Source of the DNA: Methylobacter psychrophilus
GTDB taxonomy: Bacteria > Pseudomonadota > Gammaproteobacteria > Methylococcales > Methylomonadaceae
DNA length: 57,999 nucleotides
NCBI RefSeq assembly: GCF_025583945.1
Contig: NZ_JAOEGU010000025.1
Coordinates: forward strand, 1-57,999
Direction: 5' to 3'
The translations under genes and the position numbers were made by a program. Each line of letters begins with the position of its first letter. The stretch's first letter is position 1. The notes beneath the pieces are model-generated. The model made no database searches. It saw only the letters and a list, made by a program, of their open reading frames with translations, and had not been told where the DNA came from. Of the stretch, positions 49,447-57,999 are shown one piece after another.

Positions 49447-49958
49447 AACCAACAGGGCTGATTATCATTGCTGCATTGCTTGCTTTGGGTGGAGGCATTA
49501 TGGTTAGAGGATTTTTATCACCAACCGAACAAACCAAGCCAATACCTTTACCAGAATTTAACTTACCCGATGTAGAAGGCAATCAACATAATATTTCAGA
49601 GTGGCAAGGAAAAATACGCATCATTAATTTCTGGGCAACCTGGTGTCCACCCTGTATTAAAGAAATACCCGAGTTTATAGCGTTACAGGAACAATATGCC
49701 GCTAAAGGCGTGCAATTTATCGGCATCGCGATAGACGACCAGGAATCAGTTGAAAAATACCTTGCTTCAACTAAAATCAATTACCCGATATTAATCGGCG
49801 AGGTTAACGGCATTGCTCTCGCTCATCAACTAGGTAACATTGTTGATGCAGTCCCCTTTACCCTTATTGTTAACCAACAAGGACAAATCATACATCGGCA
49901 ACCGGGTGAGTTTTCACGGGAACAAATAATGGCGATTATTAAGCCCTTGCTTCAGTAA
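49443..49958 (+). CDS. TlpA/ResA-like thiol-disulfide oxidoreductase
   Basis: A 171-residue thioredoxin-fold protein anchored by an N-terminal helix (about 5-25) and facing the periplasm. The active site WATWCPPC has Cys68 and Cys71, preceded by PDVEGNQHNISEWQGK and followed by VPFTLIV with the cis-Pro region. It resembles reductants of apocytochrome c or of other periplasmic thiols. Its start overlaps the dsbD stop (ATGA), so DsbD probably supplies its electrons. The specific target is not evident. Confidence 0.92.
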   Translation: MKPTGLIIIAALLALGGGIMVRGFLSPTEQTKPIPLPEFNLPDVEGNQHNISEWQGKIRIINFWATWCPPCIKEIPEFIALQEQYAAKGVQFIGIAIDDQESVEKYLASTKINYPILIGEVNGIALAHQLGNIVDAVPFTLIVNQQGQIIHRQPGEFSREQIMAIIKPLLQ

Positions 49959-50096
49959 TCTGGCCTTTTTACCGGCAAACTGACTATTATCCAAGCCATC
50001 AATAAAGCCTATGGGGTCGTGGTATGCACGTTAAATAAATACGCTAATATTTAACCACTACGGCTCAACCTTTAAAACGATTACTCTCTTGAAAAT

Positions 50097-50453
50097 CTAG
50101 CCCAACTTAAATCCAACAAAAAAACCGCCGGCGGCGCTAACACCTTTACTGGTAATGCTCGACAGGCGTTTAACCAAAAAGTCACCTGATTGTTTGACAG
50201 CATCGGTTGCTGAATCAGCAGCCTGTTGTAAATTAACATTACTTATTTCAGTGATACCAAAATGCTCACTGACAAACAATAAAACGATTGCCGCACCACA
50301 CAAAAATAGCGCTATCAATAGCATTTTTTTAGCAAAATAACCCACGGCCAAACCAATAGCGAATGGCGTTCCCACATTACCAATCATAAAATCCGAAGAA
50401 AAAATGTCGTTGGCAGAAGGTACGTCAATAGAATTATTTTTTATAAAAGTCAT
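50097..50453 (-). CDS. FUN14-domain membrane protein
   Basis: A 118-residue protein with two to three hydrophobic segments. GTPFAIGLAVGYFAKKMLLI, then a polar helix with NLQQAADSATDAVKQSG, and a final glycine-rich GGFFVGFKLG segment match the FUN14 family pattern, known from mitochondrial mitophagy receptors and found in bacteria without assigned role. The family call is from pattern recognition and moderately sure. The 138-bp gap to the tlpA-like gene (49959-50096) shows no clear feature. Confidence 0.65.
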   Translation of the reverse strand: MTFIKNNSIDVPSANDIFSSDFMIGNVGTPFAIGLAVGYFAKKMLLIALFLCGAAIVLLFVSEHFGITEISNVNLQQAADSATDAVKQSGDFLVKRLSSITSKGVSAAGGFFVGFKLG

Positions 50454-50657
50454 TTTCTTTTTTTGTTAAGTAGCCGTTAATCTGACATCATCAATATCAC
50501 CGAAATTATACCAAGTGCGCTTACAGTCGCAATAATATTTAATTGGTACCCCACATTTAAAATGCGATTATAGAAATATTTATAACCTACGTCATATAAC
50601 GACATATTGATACTTACCCTAAAAAATTTACTCACCAATAGTAACCATAATATTGGT

Positions 50658-50687
50658 TTGACAAGGAATTATAGGCATAGATATATT
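50658..50687 (+). promoter_or_regulatory. Promoter for the small charged protein at 50747
   Basis: TTGACA (50658-50663) and TATATT (50682-50687), spacer 18, the best sigma-70-like promoter seen in the window. It lies 60 bases before the gene. The rest of the 50454-50746 gap is A+T-rich without other features. Confidence 0.6.
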
Positions 50688-50746
50688 TTTACTTTACATT
50701 CGGCCATTTTACGATTTTAATGTGAGCTTTTATGGAGAGTATAAAA

Positions 50747-50977
50747 ATGACTAAAGCATCTTCTAAATCAGCGACCAAACCCAGCGCAAAAAACAAACCG
50801 GAAGTAGATACCGATGACGATGATATATTTGAAGGTGGTGATTTTGTGTCACTGACCGAAAGTATTGAAGAAGCAACAGTCAAAAGGGATTCACGCAGAA
50901 AAATAGAAATTTATTGGGAAAAAAAGCGCTTAAAAGAACAGTTTGACGATTTTGATGAATCTGAATTTGGCTTCTGA
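50747..50977 (+). CDS. Small charged protein, PA3496-like
   Basis: A protein of about 76 residues, starting at ATG 50747 with GGAG 8-9 bases upstream; an ATG at 50732 overlaps that site. It is very hydrophilic: a Lys/Ser-rich start, an acidic DTDDDDIFEGGDF stretch, and a basic helix RRKIEIYWEKKRLKEQFDDF. The last part resembles the RR.IE...E...L...L.D.D pattern of the PA3496 family, proposed to affect the envelope. The match is weak and function unknown. It has its own promoter and no operon partners. Confidence 0.6.
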   Translation: MTKASSKSATKPSAKNKPEVDTDDDDIFEGGDFVSLTESIEEATVKRDSRRKIEIYWEKKRLKEQFDDFDESEFGF

Positions 50978-51084
50978 TCGCCACTAAATCAAACAATTAT
51001 TATTATATTCAATCTATAGTCACCATGGAGAAATATACTATTTAACTGACACCGAGCATAGGCATTATGCCGGGTTTACGTTTT

Positions 51085-51567
51085 TTATTGTCCTATCTCC
51101 ACTCCCTCAAGTGCAATTTTAACAGTTTGCCTTCTAATTTCATGTCTGTTGCCCGTTAATTTCTGTTGAATCACCTTAACACTCTTGTTTTTGTATGCCC
51201 AGGCAATAAAGACAGTGCCTACCGGTTTTTCTGCTGTGCCGCCATCAGGCCCTGCTATGCCAGTCACCGCAATAGCGCAATCCGCATCACTATGGGCTAA
51301 GGCACCATTAACCATTTCGGTTGCCGTTTCAGCACTCACCGCACCAAATTTATCAAGAGTCTCAGAGTTGACACCCAAAATTTGCATTTTTGCCGCATTA
51401 CTATAAGTCACAAACCCTCTGTCAAACCAGGCTGAGCACCCCGAAACTTCTGTTATAACTTGGGCAATCCAGCCGCCGGTACATGACTCCGCTGTCGCTA
51501 TTTTTTTTTCGTTTAACTTTAGTAACCGACCCAATTGCTGCGCAATTTCAAATAATTCATTATCCAT
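51085..51567 (-). CDS. pncC: Nicotinamide-nucleotide amidase (stand-alone CinA C-terminal domain)
   Basis: A 160-residue enzyme that deamidates NMN to nicotinate mononucleotide and recycles pyridine nucleotides. The active site TAESCTGGWIAQ (Ser28) and later VTGIAGPDGGTAEKPVGTVF are intact, unlike the C-terminal domain of the cinA gene at 12413. In many Gammaproteobacteria pncC/cinA lies next to mutS and recA; here mutS is about 1 kb away on the other strand, with a copy of the mutS start directly upstream of pncC. No recA is seen. Confidence 0.95.
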   Translation of the reverse strand: MDNELFEIAQQLGRLLKLNEKKIATAESCTGGWIAQVITEVSGCSAWFDRGFVTYSNAAKMQILGVNSETLDKFGAVSAETATEMVNGALAHSDADCAIAVTGIAGPDGGTAEKPVGTVFIAWAYKNKSVKVIQQKLTGNRHEIRRQTVKIALEGVEIGQ

Positions 51568-51570
51568 GAT

Positions 51571-51646
51571 ATGACCTCATACGACTTTGGATAAAATAGA
51601 GTCATGATTATAAAACAAAAAACACCGACAAGTAGATCCCGATGAT
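51571..51646 (+). pseudogene. Duplicated mutS promoter and 5' end, decayed
   Basis: This segment matches 52564-52640 at most positions: ACCTCAT.CGACTT.GGATAAAATAG before the ATG (51604 here, 52597 in mutS), then ATGATTATAAAACAAAAAAC and CCCGATGAT. Here the frame stops after 13 codons. The rest of the gap to 51980 shows no gene. It is most simply a relic of the ancestral mutS start next to pncC. Confidence 0.85.
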
Positions 51647-51980
51647 CAGTTGCGCTTTAATGTCGAGCGTTCTTGGTTTTGGATTTTTGGATTATCCAGC
51701 AAGCCTGACTACTCTCCTCTTTTACCTCGCTACCCATCATTCCGTATATTTCAAAAGGTCGGGTTATAGAGTGCGTTAAAAAAACGACTGAATTTTTTAT
51801 AGGATATTTCTACGCTATAGCTGACATGGCTTTGAATTAATTTTTAAAGTACATTTTCCCTGTAATTTTGAAAGGTATTATCTAAATCACTTGCTAGATA
51901 AGGCAATAATTCTTTAGTTCTCACCAATCGATGGGTAGAATGATTAGGCTATTATTCAATTTTAATATAGGAAAATGATA

Positions 51981-52367
51981 ATGAAAAAAATAAAACTGGC
52001 AGCAGCGTTATTGGGTTTGTCCGTATTTGGAAGCGTTGTTTATGCGGATGTTGCTTTGAAATCTAAAGAAGAAGTTCAAGGTACCTGGAAATTAGAATCC
52101 ACCAAAAATTCTTTAAACGATAAGCAATCTGTTACGCGCGAAGACACTTGGGTATTTAAAGATGGCAAAGTAACGATATTACATATTCCTCGCGAAGGAA
52201 TTTATTACGATCAACCGCCGGTAGTTTACGACATAGAGGACGGTAAATTAAAAATTGCTCTTGTAGGTAGCAGCCGATTTGAGCAGTACACAGTAGTAGA
52301 CATAGACGATAAAAATATGACCCTGAAAGGTAAGTTTGGCGGCTATTATTATTTTAATAAAAAGTAA
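51981..52367 (+). CDS. Small secreted beta-rich protein (lipocalin-like), function unknown
   Basis: A protein of about 128 residues from ATG 51981, chosen because AGGA lies 9-10 bases upstream; the ATG at 51975 is too close to it. A signal peptide (LAAALLGLSVFGSVVYA) is followed by a short beta-strand-rich domain beginning EEVQGTWKLESTKNS and ending MTLKGKFGGYYYFNKK. The G.W.L......W.F...G pattern recalls lipocalin-like domains of small periplasmic proteins. No partner genes are present; it sits between the mutS 5' duplicate and mutS and may have been inserted there. Confidence 0.7.
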   Translation: MKKIKLAAALLGLSVFGSVVYADVALKSKEEVQGTWKLESTKNSLNDKQSVTREDTWVFKDGKVTILHIPREGIYYDQPPVVYDIEDGKLKIALVGSSRFEQYTVVDIDDKNMTLKGKFGGYYYFNKK

Positions 52368-52378
52368 TAATTAGCGCT

Positions 52379-52501
52379 GTAGGTCAGACGCATCTTTTCG
52401 CGCCCAATATTTTTATGTTGTAATAAGCCCGCAAGATTGATGCCATCCCGATTTTAACTACTGAAATGTCGGGCAACGATAAAGCCGTTGCCTGACCTAC
52501 A
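52379..52501. mobile_element. MITE-like element, 123 bp with 10-bp terminal inverted repeats
   Basis: TGTAGGTCAG (52379-52388) is inverted exactly at 52492-52501 (CTGACCTACA). Near the right end lies a hairpin GCAACGATAAAGCCGTTGC. No coding capacity. The loop sequence AACGATAAAGC recurs in the hairpin at 56816-56845, which suggests a shared family. Confidence 0.65.
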
Positions 52502-52596
52502 AAGTTATATACAGATTGCGAACGGATAGAAAAATATAAAACAAATATGGCGTTATCGATGATGTAACCTCATCCGACTTCGGATAAAATAGCGCC

Positions 52597-55179
52597 ATGA
52601 TTATAAAACAAAAAACCGCCGACCAGCAGACCCCGATGATGCAGCAATATTTGCGCATCAAATCAGACCACCCTGATACCCTGTTATTCTATCGAATGGG
52701 GGACTTTTACGAACTGTTTTTTGATGACGCCAAAAAAGCCTCACAATTACTGGATATTACCTTAACCAGTCGTGGCAGCTCATCAGGCTTGCCAATACCT
52801 ATGGCTGGCATACCCTATCATGCCGCAGAAGGTTATCTTGCCCGATTGTTAAAAAATGGTGAATCAATCGCCATTTGTGAACAAATCGGTGATCCGGCAA
52901 CTTCTAAAGGCCCTGTTGAACGTAAAGTCGTACGAATTGTGACACCCGGAACCGTCACCGATGAAGCGTTATTGGAAGACCGGAAAGATAATTTACTGGT
53001 CGCTATCTGCGTATTGACAAGCTCAAGCCAAGGAGCACAACACGGTATTGCCAGCCTGGATTTAACCAGTGGCCGCTTTGTCTTGCAACAGGTAGAATCT
53101 GAAGACCAATTACTCAGTGAACTGGGCCGCCTTAATCCTGCCGAACTGCTGTTTAGCGAAGACTGGACACTGCCTTTAAACTTACAACAACGCAGCGGTT
53201 TATGCAGAAGACCATCGTGGCATTTTGAGCACGAAAGTGCCAGACAACGCGTGTTAAAACAATTTGATACGCTTGATTTAAAAGGCTTTGGCTGTAATAA
53301 CTTACCGGCTGCCATTGCTGCTGCAGGCGCTTTACTTCAGTATATTAAAGACACCCAACAAGCTGCATTACCGCATATTCAAGGTATCCGTACAGAAAAC
53401 AGTGCTGACAGCATATTGCTGGACGCTTCCAGTCGCCGCAATCTTGAGTTGGATTATCATCCTACAGGAAACCTGCACTACACCTTGTTGGGCGTGTTGG
53501 ATAAAACCGCCACCGCCATGGGTAGTCGCTGCTTAAGGCGCTGGATCAACAGACCTTTGCGTGATCAACGTATTCTTAAAGATCGTTATGCCTGTGTTGC
53601 CAGCTTAGTCAATGGTAATTTGTATCAGGACGTACAATCTCACCTCAGGCACGTCGGTGATATTGAAAGGATTAGCTCACGCATCGCCTTAAAATCAGCG
53701 CGTCCTCGTGATTTACTGGTCTTGCGTAATACTCTTGCGGTGTTACCTGCCTTACAACAGACACTTGCGACCAGCGCTAATGAACAGCTTAATTACACCG
53801 CCAAACAAATCGGTGAACAACCGCAAATATTAACGCTGCTTGAGCAAGCCATCATTGATAATCCACCGGTGCTTATTCGTGACGGCGGGGTTATAGCAAC
53901 AGGCTACAATCAGGAGCTGGATGATTTGCGGCACTTAAGCCAAAATGCCGATCAATTTCTCATTGATATGGAAAATCGCGAAAAGGCGGCAACCGGAATT
54001 TCTACACTTAAGGTTAATTATAATCGCGTACACGGTTATTATATTGAGATTTCCCACTTACATGCATCAAAAGTTCCTCCGCATTACACCCGCAAACAAA
54101 CCTTAAAAGGTGCAGAGCGGTACATTACCGAGGAATTAAAATCGTTTGAAGATAAGGTGCTCAGTGCCAAGGAAAAATCACTATCTTTTGAAAAAGCCTT
54201 GTACGAGGAATTGCTCAATACTATTGCAACGGCTTTAATCCCCTTGCAACAATGTGCTGCGGCCTTGGCTGAACTGGATGTACTGGTCAACTTTGCCGAA
54301 CGTGCCGAAACCTTAAATTTATCGCAACCGACACTGTTGGATAAACCGGGTATAAGCATTGAAGGCGGCAGGCATCTGGTCGTTGAACAGGTTTCCGACA
54401 TTCCTTTTGTACCTAATGATCTTATCTTTTCAAACCAGCGTCGTATGCTGGTGGTTACCGGCCCTAATATGGGCGGTAAATCAACTTATATGCGCCAAGC
54501 CGCGCTTATCGTTTTAATCGCGCACATTGGCTGTTATGTGCCGGCAAAAACTTTGGTTTGCGGGCCTGTCGACAAAATTTTTACCCGCATTGGTGCATCC
54601 GATGACTTGGCCAGCGGTCGCTCTACGTTTATGGTTGAAATGTCGGAAACGGCCAATATTCTACATAACGCCACCTCAAAAAGCCTGATTTTGATGGATG
54701 AGATAGGTCGTGGCACCAGTACGTTTGACGGCTTGTCTTTAGCCTGGGCGTGCGCCGACCATTTGGCTAAAGAAACCAAGGCCTTTACGTTATTTGCAAC
54801 CCACTATTTTGAATTAACCACCTTGGCTGATGAACAAAAAGCCATCCATAACGTGCATTTGGACGCGATTGAACACGGCGACAAAATTATCTTTTTACAT
54901 ACCGTTAAAGAGGGCCCGGCCAGTCAAAGTTACGGCCTGCAAGTCGCTGCTTTAGCGGGTGTGCCACGCTCAGTGATAGAGAAAGCCAAGACCAAATTAC
55001 AACATTTGGAAGATCATGCTTACAACGAGCAACAAACAGCCACTGGCGTTAATCAACTGGATTTATTTTCAGCGCAAGAATGTCATCCCGTGGTCACCTT
55101 GCTGGAAGATGTCAAACCGGATGATCTAAGCCCAAAGCAGGCATTGGAGTTGATTTATAAACTTAAGGGCTTGGTGTAG
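52597..55179 (+). CDS. mutS: DNA mismatch repair protein MutS
   Basis: An 860-residue MutS of standard length. The mismatch-binding Phe-x-Glu is in GDFYELFF (Phe37, Glu39). The core has the clamp and lever helices; the ATPase has Walker [10 protein letters not shown] near 622-630, [13 protein letters not shown] and FATHYFEL. The C-terminal tail [16 protein letters not shown] is the tetramer-forming region. The ATG at 52597 lies 7 bases after ATAAAAT, so the mRNA may have almost no leader; no ribosome-binding site is seen. It begins [20 protein letters not shown], fitting other gammaproteobacterial MutS. Confidence 0.97.
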   Translation: MIIKQKTADQQTPMMQQYLRIKSDHPDTLLFYRMGDFYELFFDDAKKASQLLDITLTSRGSSSGLPIPMAGIPYHAAEGYLARLLKNGESIAICEQIGDPATSKGPVERKVVRIVTPGTVTDEALLEDRKDNLLVAICVLTSSSQGAQHGIASLDLTSGRFVLQQVESEDQLLSELGRLNPAELLFSEDWTLPLNLQQRSGLCRRPSWHFEHESARQRVLKQFDTLDLKGFGCNNLPAAIAAAGALLQYIKDTQQAALPHIQGIRTENSADSILLDASSRRNLELDYHPTGNLHYTLLGVLDKTATAMGSRCLRRWINRPLRDQRILKDRYACVASLVNGNLYQDVQSHLRHVGDIERISSRIALKSARPRDLLVLRNTLAVLPALQQTLATSANEQLNYTAKQIGEQPQILTLLEQAIIDNPPVLIRDGGVIATGYNQELDDLRHLSQNADQFLIDMENREKAATGISTLKVNYNRVHGYYIEISHLHASKVPPHYTRKQTLKGAERYITEELKSFEDKVLSAKEKSLSFEKALYEELLNTIATALIPLQQCAAALAELDVLVNFAERAETLNLSQPTLLDKPGISIEGGRHLVVEQVSDIPFVPNDLIFSNQRRMLVVTGPNMGGKSTYMRQAALIVLIAHIGCYVPAKTLVCGPVDKIFTRIGASDDLASGRSTFMVEMSETANILHNATSKSLILMDEIGRGTSTFDGLSLAWACADHLAKETKAFTLFATHYFELTTLADEQKAIHNVHLDAIEHGDKIIFLHTVKEGPASQSYGLQVAALAGVPRSVIEKAKTKLQHLEDHAYNEQQTATGVNQLDLFSAQECHPVVTLLEDVKPDDLSPKQALELIYKLKGLV

Positions 55180-55496
55180 CCGTCATGTCCGTCTTTGCTT
55201 TTTTTAAATTGCGTACGAAAACCTTAAGTAAAGATAAGGCAAAAGGTAATCAATGTTGTATAACCAGATAAGTGATATGGATGGGAGTAGTGAGTTATAC
55301 GAATTGATTGCGGAGACTTGATATGGACTTAGACTTAGATGATTTGATGGCTTGGTACTATAGCGGGTGATTCCACTTTAATGTAGTATTAATTAGTCAG
55401 TTACAAATTAATGAACCTGTTTTTTCGAGAGCATTACCAGTGATATACAGCGTTTGGCGTGATGAATTTTACAGGCCCTAACCGGCTTTTTAGTAT
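55180..55496. other. 317-bp gap after mutS without a recognised gene
   Basis: The stretch contains only very short frames, among them one of 15 codons at 55323 (MDLDLDDLMAWYYSG) preceded by GGAG at 55311. I do not recognise it. No terminator for mutS is obvious immediately after its stop. Confidence 0.4.
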
Positions 55497-55524
55497 AAAA
55501 AAAGCCACCTCAGATGAGATGGCT
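55497..55524 (-). terminator. Rho-independent terminator of the VPLPA-CTERM gene at 55582
   Basis: On the minus strand AGCCATCTC pairs with GAGGTGGCT around an ATCT loop (one G-U), followed directly by seven T residues. It is the clearest intrinsic terminator in the window. Confidence 0.85.
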
Positions 55525-55581
55525 TTGTTTGGCTCACCATGACGCGAGGACTGTCATGGTGTCATGCGAGCTTGGATAAAA

Positions 55582-56202
55582 TTATGCTTGAGCCTTTTTA
55601 CGTAAAGCGCCTAAACCTAACAAGCCCGATGCAAATAACCAGACTGCGCCGGGTACTGGGACTGCACTGATTGCAGTTGAAAAATACACGGTATTAAAAT
55701 CACCGCTGTTGTTTGAATAGTAGTTCCAAATCCATTGTGCGTTTGGATTATTGGCCGACCGATATCCCCATGGACTTACTCCGTTTAGACCTTCGTTAGT
55801 AGCAGCAGTATATATACCGTTGATAGTTGATGATTGAGACCATACAGAATCACCGGTTAAGAGGGACTGCGTGCCATTGGCAAACTGGTAACCTGAGCCT
55901 GATAAAGAGAAACTACCCAAAAAGCCACCAGGACCTCCCTGATTGACTGCTTCGATTATCAAATATTGCGTTGCCCCAGTGATGATGTTGGCAGAGCTGT
56001 ATGTTGTCGGCCAGTCTTGACCAGACTGAATGAGTGTTGCGCTTGTTAGATCAGTAGCACTTGAGCTAATGTATTCATTAAATGTGTTATCTACATTTAT
56101 ATTGCTGGTTAATGTTGTTGAAGCCTGTGCTTGGTGTACGTTAAATGCCAGCACAGCTAATGATAGTGTTGCAATTTTAGAAAGTGAAGTGAATATATTC
56201 AT
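55582..56202 (-). CDS. Secreted protein with VPLPA/PEP-CTERM-type sorting signal
   Basis: A 206-residue protein. A signal peptide (about 1-27, ending VHQAQAS) leads to a Ser/Thr/Asn/Gly-rich, beta-type body without cysteines. The C-terminus is VPVPGAVWLFASGLLGLG followed by ALRKKAQA, the short proline motif, membrane helix and basic tail of exosortase substrates (VPLPA variant of PEP-CTERM). It is probably cleaved by an exosortase and displayed on or released from the surface. No exosortase gene is in the window. Function of the body unknown. A strong terminator follows it. Confidence 0.85.
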   Translation of the reverse strand: MNIFTSLSKIATLSLAVLAFNVHQAQASTTLTSNINVDNTFNEYISSSATDLTSATLIQSGQDWPTTYSSANIITGATQYLIIEAVNQGGPGGFLGSFSLSGSGYQFANGTQSLLTGDSVWSQSSTINGIYTAATNEGLNGVSPWGYRSANNPNAQWIWNYYSNNSGDFNTVYFSTAISAVPVPGAVWLFASGLLGLGALRKKAQA

Positions 56203-56712
56203 AATAATTTTTTTGTTTTTATATTTAAATTACAGCCCAACCAACTTTTCAGAAAAAAGTCTAACTGGGCTACTGATTGCCACAGCAACTATACCCACAT
56301 TCACTTATGCCTATATTTACGTCCAGTTTAAAGGTCTTAAGATGAGGCGTGAAACGTGAGGCGTTTAGATTATATTTTTATAATCTATATTGCAACAAAA
56401 TATAAATAATTGCATTCTATGGTTATTTATATTTACATTATAGTTCGATATCCAGCAATGAATTAAAGGTCTTGTAAACTTCACACGTCCTTGGTTTGAG
56501 CGAATTAATGGCAAAAGAAGCAATCAAATTGATGGGGCAGATTGTAGTACTGCTACCTTAAAATAATTCATAGAATTAATCAGGCCTCATATCCGGGTAC
56601 AGTAAGCAGAAGAAAAGGTTTGGGTTGTCGCTTAATAACTCAAGGTTGGTTCTTTCGTTTTTGCAAACCTATTGATGCCGATGCAATGGCCAAACCTTTA
56701 AAGTCTGAAATG

Positions 56713-56749
56713 ATGCCGGTCAGGATTTGCAGTCCTGACCGAAGCATTT
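56713..56749. repeat. 37-bp hairpin repeat, second copy
   Basis: ATGCCGGTCAGGATTTGCAG... matches 10798-10834 at most positions; GGTCAGGA pairs with TCCTGACC. Differences between copies in one arm are partly compensated in the other. Confidence 0.7.
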
Positions 56750-56815
56750 GAAGTCGCTTGGGTTGGGTTGGATTGGGTTGCGTTTTTTGCAACTCAAACG
56801 TTATTGCATCAATGT

Positions 56816-56845
56816 GTTGGGTTAACGATAAAGCGGTTAACCAAC
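56816..56845. repeat. Hairpin with AACGATAAAGC loop
   Basis: GTTGGGTTAACG pairs with CGGTTAACCAAC around ATAAAG with minor mismatches. The loop matches that of the MITE-like element at 52379-52501. Confidence 0.55.
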
Positions 56846-57080
56846 CGGTGCTGCTTTAAAAACGTGATTAGGGCTTGGTGGTGTAACTAGCTTGTAAATT
56901 TGTTAACTACACAAGCCCGGTCAAAGTAGATTTCTTCTGCTTTGACACCACAATTAATAGATCGTAATTTAGCCTGCCTATCACCCAAGACTCAGTAGAA
57001 TAAATCAGCCCCGTTCCGCAGAAATAAATATACAGTAAAAACAGCAAAAAGTTGCCAGCCAGACATTTCCTCTGACTGTT

Positions 57081-57887
57081 TTAGGCAATCGATGCAACTT
57101 TGCGCTGGGTTAAACCTAAAACACCTATGAAAGCGGACAAAAACAACCAGACGGCACTTGGAAGGGGGACTTGTGAAAGTGAGCTAACAGAAGATACATA
57201 AGCGACGGCATTAATATCGCCTGTGATATTGTTACTTCCATTACCAAATATGGCAAAGCTGAAGGTGCCATTTTCACTGTATGAGCCGTTATCAGCACTG
57301 CTATTACCTGAACTGGTTGAACTCGCTGAACCAGAACCATAATTGCCGTCGAATAAACTTCCGTTGATAAATGCCTGGGCATAACTATAATCTGACGAGT
57401 CATTGATGACTCCGGTTACTGATACATTCCAATCAAGGGTAATTAGCGCAATACCATAACCGGTAAGGCTAAAATTACCGAAATTTTGAGCAGAAGCAGA
57501 AGCAGTATTCTCATAATAATTAATCAAAGTGCTTGGTTGACTGGCTGCATAGGCTTGCAACACAGCGGTATTTCTCAGCGTACTACTTTGCGCCGATGCA
57601 GTTACCGTATTGGTCGACAGCGTCGAGCTAAAATCAGGTATATAATTAGAATCACTTTGACTATCATAAGGTATACGGGTATCGCTATTAGATCTAACGT
57701 TACCACTTTCAGATAACCAATTAAATACTGGCGCATTCAAGCCATTGGACAAATCAATTATTTTTACATTCAAACTGTCCCAGTTTATAGTAGCTTGTGC
57801 GGAGGACGATGCGATAGCAGACTGTGCAACAGCGACTAAAGTAATGGTAACAAGTGCCAGGAGGGGTTTTTTCTTTAGAAAATTCAT
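57081..57887 (-). CDS. Ser-rich secreted protein with VPLPA-CTERM sorting signal
   Basis: A 268-residue protein. A signal peptide (about 1-26: KKPLLALVTITLVAVAQSA) precedes a Ser/Asn/Thr/Gly-rich body with no cysteines. The C-terminus VPLPSAVWLFLSAFIGVLG plus LTQRKVASIA is a canonical VPLPA-CTERM signal for an exosortase. The body shares composition but little sequence with the protein at 55582. The two genes are on the same strand but 878 bases apart, so they probably have separate promoters. Function unknown; surface or biofilm-matrix proteins often look like this. Confidence 0.85.
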   Translation of the reverse strand: MNFLKKKPLLALVTITLVAVAQSAIASSSAQATINWDSLNVKIIDLSNGLNAPVFNWLSESGNVRSNSDTRIPYDSQSDSNYIPDFSSTLSTNTVTASAQSSTLRNTAVLQAYAASQPSTLINYYENTASASAQNFGNFSLTGYGIALITLDWNVSVTGVINDSSDYSYAQAFINGSLFDGNYGSGSASSTSSGNSSADNGSYSENGTFSFAIFGNGSNNITGDINAVAYVSSVSSLSQVPLPSAVWLFLSAFIGVLGLTQRKVASIA

Positions 57888-57999
57888 CTTAAAGTATCCT
57901 ATAAAAAATTAACAAGTATCAGTAATACCAGTGAAAAAAAAAAAACAAAAATAAAATAAATAACATACAAATGCTAAATCTCTAATATGCTCTGAGGAA

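Larger units (their letters stand above)
56203..57080. other. 878-bp gap rich in hairpin repeats and possible gene remnants
   Basis: Between the two VPLPA-CTERM genes. It holds the hairpins at 56713-56749 and 56816-56845, a GGGTT-rich run near 56760-56780, and a 17-codon frame at 56509 (MAKEAIKLMGQIVVLLP) that resembles the start of initiation factor IF-1. An open stretch in another frame (about 56564-56757) runs into the repeat and is not recognised. Confidence 0.45.

Noticed and set aside
55323-55370. 15-codon frame with GGAG upstream, resembling part of a phage tail GpE-type peptide
   Set aside because: Too short and the resemblance is too weak; no other phage genes nearby.

Overview
The window looks like chromosomal DNA of a gammaproteobacterial methylotroph, most likely a type I methanotroph of the order Methylococcales. 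The main reason is a compact C1-assimilation block at about 14-29 kb: malate-CoA ligase (mtkA, mtkB), malyl-CoA lyase, serine-glyoxylate aminotransferase, hydroxypyruvate reductase, malate dehydrogenase, MtdA, glycerate 2-kinase, serine hydroxymethyltransferase and formate-tetrahydrofolate ligase. It sits beside a glutathione-dependent formaldehyde oxidation pair. The housekeeping clusters around it are typical of Gammaproteobacteria: lepA-lepB-DUF4845-rnc-era-recO-pdxJ, trpF-trpB-trpA-accD-folC-SPOR-cvpA-purF-metZ, and cutA-dsbD. Two VPLPA/PEP-CTERM-type proteins at the right edge suggest an exosortase-using organism. No methane or methanol oxidation gene, rRNA, tRNA or CRISPR array was seen. 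The assignment to a genus is left open.

Layout. 1-0.67 kb: a graveyard of an IS transposase tail and remnants of MazF, a Phd-like antitoxin and Doc. 0.67-8.2 kb (+): periplasmic-type DNA ligase, then the lepA to pdxJ cluster. 8.2-11.3 kb (-): sigma-54 activator without a sensor domain, DsbD_2/TauE-like membrane protein, pyrF, rhodanese lipoprotein. 11.5-13.6 kb (+): AEC transporter and a CinA with a degenerate amidase domain, followed by a striking array of 21-bp tandem repeats. 14-19.8 kb (-): S-formylglutathione hydrolase, class III alcohol dehydrogenase, mtkB, mtkA, mcl. 20-29 kb: sga, hprA, (mdh on -), mtdA, gck, glyA, ftfL. 29.2-43.6 kb (+): oligopeptide-type ABC ATPase, trp/accD/folC/purF/metZ, a PfkB kinase, gap, pyk. 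43.7-45.9 kb (-): uvrD. 46-50.5 kb: small membrane proteins, cutA, a dsbD with a doubled N-terminal domain, a TlpA-like thioredoxin and a FUN14 protein. 50.7-55.2 kb: a small charged protein, pncC, a duplicated mutS 5' end, a small secreted protein, a MITE-like element and mutS. 55.5-58 kb (-): two exosortase-sorted secreted proteins.

How the genes fit together. FtfL and MtdA bring C1 units onto tetrahydrofolate; GlyA joins them to glycine to make serine; Sga and HprA convert serine to glycerate; Gck makes 2-phosphoglycerate; Mdh, MtkAB and Mcl turn oxaloacetate/malate into malyl-CoA and split it to glyoxylate and acetyl-CoA. No phosphoenolpyruvate carboxylase is in the window, so the cycle is not closed by the genes visible here. 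FrmA and FghA add a glutathione route from formaldehyde to formate, which FtfL can use.

The intergenic DNA is unusually rich in short repeats: several hairpin families, a heptamer (AAGGTTC-type) family, a 21-bp array, a REP-like element that has apparently become part of the uvrD coding sequence, and a partial duplication of the mutS start. These, the double-N-domain DsbD and the split CinA/PncC arrangement are the observations most worth checking. I found no clear new defence or biosynthetic system.
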